From CAZTDD01 sp964612675 (GTDB lineage Bacteria; Hinthialibacterota; Hinthialibacteria; Hinthialibacterales; JAKPRU01): 60,603 bases of DNA. Location of the stretch: assembly GCA_964612675.1 (NCBI GenBank), contig CAZTDD010000024.1, positions 1-60,603 on the forward strand, in the 5' to 3' direction. The notes beneath the pieces are model-generated. The model had not been told where the DNA came from. It was given only the letters and a program-made list of their open reading frames with translations, and ran no database searches. The position numbers and the translations under genes were made by a program. Shown here in pieces: positions 54,562 to 60,603 of the stretch; position 1 is the first letter of the stretch; every line of letters starts with the position of its first letter.

Positions 54562-55718
54562 ATCTGAAACGATCCGCGGTCATCGCAACCCTCTCGATTG
54601 TCACGCTCACCCTGGTTCTGGTGGGTCTGGTGATTCTATCGAGCTCCAGCGCGTCAATTCTTACAAAAGACCACGAGCGAAACACGTATGTGTGGCTGGG
54701 ACGACAGCTGATGTGGCTGGCGATCGGGCTGGGACTCATGGGGCTATCCACACAGTTCGATTACAACCTCCTTCGGCCGTGGGGGCGCTTGTTCCTACTT
54801 CTCACCATTGGTCTGCTGGCGGCTGTCCTGTGGTCTCCGCTGGGCGCAACCATCAACGGCGCAACGCGTTGGCTCGTGATCGGTCCTCTTCGGCTGCAGC
54901 CTTCCGAACTCGCGAAGCTCACGTTGGTGCTTTATCTGGCGGAATGCTGGAGTCGACGATTCGAGGAGCTGAACAGTTTCTGGCGAGGACTTGTTCCCAG
55001 TTTCATCGTTGTCGGAGTCGTCCTGGTCTTGATTTTCATCCAACCGGATAAAGGAACGGCATTCTTTCTCGGTTTTCTCTGTGTGGCGCTGTGGTTCGCC
55101 GCGGGTGGAAAAATAAAACAAGTTCTTCCGATCACAGGAATCTTGGTTGTCGCCACCCTCGTCTTCATCGCTCGCGATCCGTACTCGATGAAACGACTGC
55201 AAGACTATGTTTCCGGAGAAGAGAGTTATCACATCCGCATGTCGAAAATCGCGTTGTCCAATGGTGGATGGAACGGAGTGGGCATCGGAAAGGGTCGACA
55301 GAAAATGGGATTCACACCGGAATCGCACACGGATTTCATTTTCTCGGTCTACGGAGAAGAACTTGGTTTTCTCGGATGTGTTTTGCTGCTGCTCGCCTTC
55401 AGTGTGATTATCACGTTGGCGATATACGTCGCGTTGAACTGTGACGATTTGTTTGGATCGCTGCTGTCGGCGGGCTGCGGATTGTGTATCGGGCTTCAAG
55501 CATTCTTAAACATTGCAGTCGTGACGAAGATCGTACCGACCACGGGGATCTCCCTGCCTTTGATTTCATACGGAGGTTCTTCGCTGGTGATTTTCATGGT
55601 CATGGTCGGTTTGATTATCAATGTGGCACAGTCCACGCTGCGAGAAGACTCGCAAAGTGTGACACCGAGACGGAAGAAGACTGCAAGACGGTATCGAACG
55701 CAGTCGGCAACCGCTTGA
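54558..55718 (+). CDS. ftsW: septal peptidoglycan polymerase FtsW (SEDS family)
   Basis: 386 residues with about ten spans. SEDS features include QPSELAKLTLVLYLAE, FIQPDKGTAFFLGF, GWNGVGIGKGRQKMGFTPESHTDFIFSVYGEELGFLG and VPTTGISLPLISYGGSSL. It polymerises glycan from lipid II together with FtsI. The cytoplasmic C-terminal tail is Arg/Lys-rich. Confidence 0.96.
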   Translation: MNLKRSAVIATLSIVTLTLVLVGLVILSSSSASILTKDHERNTYVWLGRQLMWLAIGLGLMGLSTQFDYNLLRPWGRLFLLLTIGLLAAVLWSPLGATINGATRWLVIGPLRLQPSELAKLTLVLYLAECWSRRFEELNSFWRGLVPSFIVVGVVLVLIFIQPDKGTAFFLGFLCVALWFAAGGKIKQVLPITGILVVATLVFIARDPYSMKRLQDYVSGEESYHIRMSKIALSNGGWNGVGIGKGRQKMGFTPESHTDFIFSVYGEELGFLGCVLLLLAFSVIITLAIYVALNCDDLFGSLLSAGCGLCIGLQAFLNIAVVTKIVPTTGISLPLISYGGSSLVIFMVMVGLIINVAQSTLREDSQSVTPRRKKTARRYRTQSATA

Positions 55719-55734
55719 GTGGAGAGAACAGGGA

Positions 55735-56826
55735 ATGAACGGGTTGTTTGTAATCGCAGGCGGAGGAACGGGAGGGCATTTGTTCCCGGGGCTTGCCGTG
55801 GCACACGAAGCGCGCCGACGGCAACCGGACCAGCCCATTCTCTACGTCAGTCGTGACGACCCGAAAGAGCGCGAGCATGTGGAGAAATCCGGATTTGAAT
55901 TCAAGGGAGTAAGGGTTCGCGGGCTGCAACGTCAGCGGATGTATAAGAACGTGAGAATTGTGTTTGAACATATGAAGGCCATGCTCCAGATGAAAGGAAC
56001 GCTGCGCGGTGCAGACTGCGGAGCAGTGCTCGGGGTCGGCGGGTATGCATCCGCACCGGCGGTGCTTGCAGCCCGCCTGGCCCGATGGCCGATTGTTTTG
56101 CATGAACAAAACAGCTATCCCGGCGTTGTCAACCGCTGGTTCTCCAAACACGCGGCTGCCGTGTGTACGTCCTTCGAGGAAAGCCACCCGTATCTAGAAG
56201 GACCAACCCCCGTACTCACCGGCGTACCTGTCCGGCCGGAAGTTCAACCTCCGGAGAATTGGGTCCGTCCGGCCGAGGTGAGGAAACCGCCATGCATACT
56301 CGTGCTCGGAGGAAGCCAAGGCGCCCGCGCACTCGTTCGGGCGGCCATGGATGCGATCCCCCATCTGGAAGAACAAAGACTCGAGTATCGCATGATCCTC
56401 CAGACAGGGCAGCGCAACAAGGATCTAGTTCAAGAATTAGCAAACAAAAAACACATCGTCACCCCGGCGTTCATCGAGAACATGGCGGAGGCGTACGAGG
56501 CGGCGGATCTACTGGTCTGCCGTGCAGGAGCGGGGACCTTGGCGGAAGCCGCACTGTGGGAGCTGCCGGCGGTTATCGTTCCCCTGCCCACCTCGGCGGG
56601 CGACCACCAAAAAACAAACGCGCATCATTTCCAACGGACGGGCGCAGCCCGGGTCTTTCAACAGGATCAAGTCGACGGCGTTCGGTTGGCGCAGACAATC
56701 AAACGAATTCTCGAAGACCCGTTTTTATGGCGCGGGATGGCAAACGGAATGAAGATCGAAGCTCGACCGCACGCAGCCGCTCGCATACTCGATACGGTCG
56801 AAGAAGTAGCAGGAGGTCGGATATGA
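55735..56826 (+). CDS. murG: UDP-GlcNAc transferase MurG
   Basis: 363 residues. The N-terminal IAGGGTGGHLFPGLAVA is the GT-B donor/lipid loop, GVGGYASAPAVLAA and LHEQNSYPGVVNR follow, and the C-terminal domain has LGGSQGARAL and CRAGAGTLAEA. It transfers GlcNAc to lipid I to give lipid II at the inner face of the membrane. Its stop overlaps the murC start as ATGA. Confidence 0.97.
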   Translation: MNGLFVIAGGGTGGHLFPGLAVAHEARRRQPDQPILYVSRDDPKEREHVEKSGFEFKGVRVRGLQRQRMYKNVRIVFEHMKAMLQMKGTLRGADCGAVLGVGGYASAPAVLAARLARWPIVLHEQNSYPGVVNRWFSKHAAAVCTSFEESHPYLEGPTPVLTGVPVRPEVQPPENWVRPAEVRKPPCILVLGGSQGARALVRAAMDAIPHLEEQRLEYRMILQTGQRNKDLVQELANKKHIVTPAFIENMAEAYEAADLLVCRAGAGTLAEAALWELPAVIVPLPTSAGDHQKTNAHHFQRTGAARVFQQDQVDGVRLAQTIKRILEDPFLWRGMANGMKIEARPHAAARILDTVEEVAGGRI

Positions 56827-58232
56827 GCGGGAAAAAGAAGACAAAATCGAAGCCGGTTTCTCATCTGCATTTTGTCGGTATCGGTGGAATCGGCATGAGC
56901 GCCGTCGCACAGATCATGAAAGCCGGAGGATACAACGTCACCGGTTCGGATAGTGGAACCAGCGCCACTATCGACATTCTTGAATCGCGAGATATCAAAG
57001 TGTATCGCGAACACAAAAAGGAAAATGTTGCCGGTGCCGACGTACTGGTGATTTCTTCCGCGATTTCAAAATCCAACCCGGAAATCCAGGCCGCTCAGCG
57101 AAAAGGGATTCCGATATGGCATCGCGCGGAAGCATTGGGAAAAGTGCTCAACGATCGAACCGGAATCGTGGTGACAGGCACACACGGAAAAACCACGATT
57201 ACCGGCATGATCTCATTTCTCTTCAAACACGCGGGCCTCGATCCGACCTGCTTGGTCGGCGGCATTCTGGACGAATTCGGGAGCAACGCACTGATCGGGG
57301 CCTCCGAATGGGTCATCGCGGAAGGAGACGAAAGCGATGGTTCGTTCCGTCATCTCCACCCGAAATTCGCAATCGTGAACAACATCGAGGAAGACCATTT
57401 GGATTATTTCAAAGGGATTGACGATATCCATACAGCATTCAAATCATTCCTCGAAGCGATGCCGGACAACGGCGAAATCTGGATGTCGGCGGATTGTCCG
57501 GGTGCACAGAGCGTGCGTGCGGAACTGAAGCGGTCTGTTCGAACATACGGTGAAGCGGAAGAAGCGGATTTGCGGTTCACAGACTACACGAAAGAACCTT
57601 CCGAAAGCCGGGCACAGATTCTATTGAACGGCAGCCATCTCGGCGAGTTGAAATTGAGTATCGCCGGACGCTTCAACATGCATAACGCATTGGCGGCCAT
57701 TGCCGCCGGTTTTAACGCGGGCGTGTCTTTCGATGAAATCGCTGCCATTCTCGCAGAATTCCAGGGAACCAAACGACGGCTCGAACTCAAAGGGCGGGCG
57801 AAAGGCATCACGGTCCTCGACGACTACGCCCACCATCCGACGGAGATACGAGCGACCGTAGGAGCGCTGTGCGAACGGTATCGCGGACGCCGTGTCGGCG
57901 TGTTTCAACCGCATCGATACTCGCGCACCGAACGGCTTGGAAACCAGTTTTCATCGGCGTTCGAGGAATTGGATCTTCTTGTATTGACCGATATCTATGG
58001 AGCCGGAGAACGGCCGATTGAGGGCGTGGACGGCGAAACGTTGTTTCGTGCAACACGCAGAAATCATCGAGAGGTTGTGTATGTACCGCGTCTCGAAGAG
58101 ATCCCGGAATACTTGCTCGATGTACTTCGTGAAGGAGATGTGTTGATCACAATGGGCGCCGGAAATGTTTGGCAGGTCGGAGAAGAAACACTGGACCGTT
58201 TGCATGGCGGCCTGCAAACCCGGCGGGAGTAG
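56823..58232 (+). CDS. murC: UDP-MurNAc:L-Ala ligase MurC
   Basis: 469 residues from ATG 56823; a much longer open frame upstream is out of frame within murG. HFVGIGGIGMSAVAQIM, the ATP loop GTHGKTT, EGDESDGSF, NNIEEDHLDYF and DYAHHPTEIRAT identify MurC. It starts the cytoplasmic peptide-addition steps. Unlike many clusters, no murB or ddl follows; ftsQ begins 4 bases after the stop. Confidence 0.97.
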   Translation: MSGKKKTKSKPVSHLHFVGIGGIGMSAVAQIMKAGGYNVTGSDSGTSATIDILESRDIKVYREHKKENVAGADVLVISSAISKSNPEIQAAQRKGIPIWHRAEALGKVLNDRTGIVVTGTHGKTTITGMISFLFKHAGLDPTCLVGGILDEFGSNALIGASEWVIAEGDESDGSFRHLHPKFAIVNNIEEDHLDYFKGIDDIHTAFKSFLEAMPDNGEIWMSADCPGAQSVRAELKRSVRTYGEAEEADLRFTDYTKEPSESRAQILLNGSHLGELKLSIAGRFNMHNALAAIAAGFNAGVSFDEIAAILAEFQGTKRRLELKGRAKGITVLDDYAHHPTEIRATVGALCERYRGRRVGVFQPHRYSRTERLGNQFSSAFEELDLLVLTDIYGAGERPIEGVDGETLFRATRRNHREVVYVPRLEEIPEYLLDVLREGDVLITMGAGNVWQVGEETLDRLHGGLQTRRE

Positions 58233-58236
58233 AAGT

Positions 58237-59130
58237 ATGGCGAAAACAGCAAAAGAGCCCAAGAGCTACCTGGACTGGTTCCGGGGTGCGGCGTACCTCT
58301 TCTGCCGAATTGTCATCGGACTGGCGGTGATTTTGGGTGCGGCGTGGATTTTGTTGGACGTTGTTCTGTATTTCACAACGTCGGGCGATTTTACGGTCCG
58401 TGAAGTGACCATCACCGGCACGCACTGGTCCAACCCGGAAAGTATTCACCAGATGGCTGCGGTCAATACCGGTTCGAATATCTGGTTCGTGCCGAGCGCG
58501 CGTGTCGCACAGCGGGTAGCACGGCACCCGTGGGTACGATCCTGCCGTGTGGAAAAGGTCCCGCCCGACAGCGTTTCCATCGTAATCCAGGAACGGCAGC
58601 CGGTGTGCGGAATTCTGGAACGGCGACAAGGCGTGTTGTACGGACTGGACCGTGAAGGAATCGTACTTCCGGCGTTGTTCTCTCCGCATGTTCAGAGCGA
58701 AAAGGGAATCAGTCCACACCGATTGAAAGAGGCCCGCCGGATTCCTTTCGTCACGGGACCATCGGTCAGTCTTGTACCGGGCCACGAGATAGAAGATCTC
58801 CGATACAAGAAGGCACTCGATTTGTTGATTCAATTTTTACAGCTGTCGCCGACGTTTTTCGATCAGTTGGAGTCGGTCTATATCGCTGAGGACGGCTGGA
58901 TGGAGCTGTTCCCGGTCCGGAAGGCGAAACGGATTCTTCTTTCTCCCGAACTGCCTGAAACTCTCCCGCGTCAGATTGTGCGGGTTTGGGACTTCATCGA
59001 GCGGGAAGACATGACTGTGGATTATATTGACGCACGGTTTCCCAAGGCGGGCATCGCTCTTCAACCGAAGGGATTGGATGCGGAGCGTTGGTACGAACTA
59101 TGCCGTAGAAACAACAATACGAATACGTGA
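58237..59130 (+). CDS. ftsQ: FtsQ/DivIB-type division protein
   Basis: 297 residues from ATG 58237, GGGAG upstream. One N-terminal membrane span (about 25-48) leads to a periplasmic POTRA domain beginning FTVREVTITGTHWSNPESIHQMAAV, then HPWVRSCRVEKVPPDSVSIVIQERQPV and LYGLDREGIVLP, which fit the FtsQ beta domain. It links FtsK and the FtsBLWI complex in division. Sequence conservation is low, but domain order and position support the call. Confidence 0.88.
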   Translation: MAKTAKEPKSYLDWFRGAAYLFCRIVIGLAVILGAAWILLDVVLYFTTSGDFTVREVTITGTHWSNPESIHQMAAVNTGSNIWFVPSARVAQRVARHPWVRSCRVEKVPPDSVSIVIQERQPVCGILERRQGVLYGLDREGIVLPALFSPHVQSEKGISPHRLKEARRIPFVTGPSVSLVPGHEIEDLRYKKALDLLIQFLQLSPTFFDQLESVYIAEDGWMELFPVRKAKRILLSPELPETLPRQIVRVWDFIEREDMTVDYIDARFPKAGIALQPKGLDAERWYELCRRNNNTNT

Positions 59131-59141
59131 GGACTCCGGGG

Positions 59142-60377
59142 ATGATTGGCCGCGATAGATGTGATGAATGGTTTGTTGCTCTCGATATTGGGACGACGAA
59201 GATTTGTTGCGTGATCGCACGGGAAAATGAAAACAAGCTCGAGATCGCCGGGCTCGGTCACCACCCAACCGCCGGGCTTTCGGGCAGCGGTGTCGTAGAT
59301 ATGGAGGAGACAATCCATTCCATTGAGAACGCCACGCGAAAAGCATTCGCATGCATCCCGGAGATCAGGCTGAACCAGGCGACCGTAGGGATCGGAGGCG
59401 GATTTATTCACTGTTTCAACACGGTGGGTTCCATTGCGCTTCCAGGCCATGGACGTGGCGTGACGCGGGACGATGTGAACCGTGCCATCCGTGTGGCCGC
59501 GCGGAAATCCGTTCCAAAAGATATGACCGTCCTTCACAACATTCCGCGCCGGTTTCGGCTTGATAACAACTCGGATATCGCCGATCCGGTTGGAATGGAG
59601 GGAAGTCTGCTGGAAGTCGATGTGCATATCGTCGCGGCCCACGAAACGATGATTCGCAACATCCGGCGCTGCATTACCAAGGCCGGTCTGCGGGTGGAGC
59701 GCTTCGTGCTTCAACCCATCGCCGCGGCGTCCTCTGTGTTAACGGAAGAAGAGAAAGACGCAGGTGTGGTGCTAGTCGATATCGGCGGCAGCACAACGTC
59801 CATGGTGGTGTTCTTTGAGGGGTGTATCCAACACACGGAGATTCTGGCGGTAGGCGGAGAGCACATCACGCGAGACATCAATCACTATTTTCAAACGCCT
59901 CTCGAGAACGCCGAACAACTCAAGATCTACGCCGGTTCTGCGAGCACGGAACTGGTCGACGATGAAGAGTTGATCCGTGTCGTGCGGTTTAAGAATCGCA
60001 GGACGATGGTAGCGAAACGAAAACGTCTTTGCTGGGTGATCGAGGCAAGAATAGATCAGATATTGAAGGAGGTGTTGCGAACACTTCAGGCAAGAGATCT
60101 CTTGCGCCACCTCTACGGAGGCGTGGTTCTCACGGGCGGAACGTCGCTACTGGATGGGATGTCCGACCGGGCCGAGAAAATTATCCATCGCGAGGCGCAT
60201 ATCGGGTATCCCAACGGAGTCAGCGGTCCGACGGATTTGAACAGTCCGCTGTATGCCTCGGGAATCGGTTTGCTCCATTTTTGCTGTCACGAACGGATGA
60301 TGGACCGGCAACACAAGGGGTCGTTATTCCGGCGAACGTTCGGCCGGGGACTGGAATGGCTGCGGGAAACGTTTTGA
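59142..60377 (+). CDS. ftsA: cell division protein FtsA
   Basis: 411 residues from ATG 59142, where GAGG has good spacing; a GTG at 59127 that overlaps the ftsQ stop is the alternative. The actin-like ATPase signatures are FVALDIGTTKICCVIA, VVLVDIGGSTTSMVVF and VVLTGGTSLLDGM. The 1C subdomain is present around 85-165. The C-terminus ends FGRGLEWLRETF, a plausible amphipathic membrane-targeting helix. FtsA tethers FtsZ to the membrane; ftsZ would be expected next but is not seen within the 226 bases left. Confidence 0.95.
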   Translation: MIGRDRCDEWFVALDIGTTKICCVIARENENKLEIAGLGHHPTAGLSGSGVVDMEETIHSIENATRKAFACIPEIRLNQATVGIGGGFIHCFNTVGSIALPGHGRGVTRDDVNRAIRVAARKSVPKDMTVLHNIPRRFRLDNNSDIADPVGMEGSLLEVDVHIVAAHETMIRNIRRCITKAGLRVERFVLQPIAAASSVLTEEEKDAGVVLVDIGGSTTSMVVFFEGCIQHTEILAVGGEHITRDINHYFQTPLENAEQLKIYAGSASTELVDDEELIRVVRFKNRRTMVAKRKRLCWVIEARIDQILKEVLRTLQARDLLRHLYGGVVLTGGTSLLDGMSDRAEKIIHREAHIGYPNGVSGPTDLNSPLYASGIGLLHFCCHERMMDRQHKGSLFRRTFGRGLEWLRETF

Positions 60378-60445
60378 GAACAAAGGGGTTATACGTCATG
60401 TTGTCAACAATTGGGAAGTTGAGAGGGAACGTGAGAAGAAGCATC

Positions 60446-60560
60446 AACCCCCTCCTAACCTCCCCCGATCTCGGGGGAGGAAAAAAGACAGGTCTGTCTA
60501 CAGTGTTTTCTCCCCCAAAGATTGACACCGCCGCAAAAAGTCGGAAAAACGGATTTCAAC
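60446..60560. repeat. interspersed repeat, A-type copy
   Basis: CAACCCCCTCCTAACC, the CCTCCCCCGA/TCGGGGGAGG hairpin (60459-60480), TGTTTTCTCCCCCAA and the core GCCGCAAAAAGTCGG, then GGATTTCAACCCCCTCC, repeat the order found at 19974-20073. The last part begins what may be a second adjoining copy. It is 69 bases past the ftsA stop. Confidence 0.8.
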
Positions 60561-60576
60561 CCCCTCCTTTACGGCT

Positions 60577-60603
60577 CTCATGTTTGCCTTCGGCAAGCCA
60601 TGA
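60577..60603. other. hairpin at the window end
   Basis: TTGCC and GGCAA pair around TTC, extended by TCATG/CATGA after small bulges. It runs to the last base, so its context is not visible. Confidence 0.4.

Noticed and set aside
56163..56822. N-terminal extension of murC by 220 codons
   Set aside because: It is an alternate frame of murG; the true MurC start overlaps the murG stop and begins just before the conserved GIGGIGMS segment.
60399..60603. Open frame beginning after ftsA and running off the window
   Set aside because: It is the translated A-type repeat (INPLLTSPDL...); a similar frame exists in the copy near recA, so it is a repeat artefact, not ftsZ.
1..60603. tRNA or rRNA genes
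   Set aside because: No cloverleaf with a GTTCRANYC-type T-loop and no rRNA-like sequence was noticed by eye; a covariance search could still find one.

Overview
The window looks like a chromosomal segment of an uncultured Gram-negative-type bacterium, roughly 50-55% GC by eye, with short intergenic gaps, many ATGA/GTGA stop-start overlaps and AGGAGG-type ribosome binding sites. The mixture of secreted glycan enzymes, a dockerin-like protein with a Pro/Thr linker, BlaI/BlaR1-type regulators and abundant interspersed hairpin repeats suggests a PVC- or FCB-neighbourhood candidate phylum (for example Hydrogenedentota, Sumerlaeota, Lentisphaerota or Poribacteria-like). A largely complete division/cell-wall (dcw) cluster argues against classical Planctomycetes and Chlamydiae. 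This placement is inference; no rRNA gene is present.

Positions 1-8845 form a rhamnose-glycan locus on the plus strand: a Tat-exported glycosidase-like protein, an SGNH esterase-like protein, L-rhamnose isomerase, an NCS1-type permease, a 65-residue membrane protein and an exported GH78 alpha-L-rhamnosidase. A hairpin-rich, apparently gene-free stretch follows (8846-9673).

Positions 9603-17307 hold the most unusual part: two paralogous BlaI repressor/BlaR1 metalloprotease pairs facing each other. The membrane-protease halves are nearly interchangeable, but the C-terminal (predicted periplasmic) module is a beta-propeller in one and about 16 ankyrin repeats in the other. An unrecognised membrane protein is translationally coupled to the propeller sensor, and no beta-lactamase is present. 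A membrane glycosyltransferase-like gene, recA and a repeat-filled convergent gap come next.

Positions 20596-25731 (minus strand) encode a TCA-cycle block: acetyltransferase, 2-oxoacid:ferredoxin oxidoreductase (ferredoxin, alpha, beta, gamma) and citrate synthase. Positions 26051-44749 are mixed housekeeping and exported functions: dockerin/IPT-like protein, a PP-loop tRNA-thiolation-type enzyme, HslUV, endonuclease III, an exported protein, GH35 glycosidase, M20 amidohydrolase, CCA-adding-type nucleotidyltransferase, HtrA protease, a DUF1016-type nuclease, a CBM9-like protein, a second polytopic membrane protein and RsmA.

Positions 44885-60377 are the dcw cluster in the order mraZ-rsmH-ftsL-ftsI-murE-murF-mraY-murD-ftsW-murG-murC-ftsQ-ftsA, with a strong promoter before mraZ. 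murB and ddl are not between murC and ftsQ, and ftsA is followed by an interspersed repeat rather than immediately by ftsZ. Two related repeat families (a C-rich/G-rich hairpin next to a GACTTTTTGCG-type core) recur at 1-76, 19974-20125, 20263-20330, 21958-22056 and 60446-60560.
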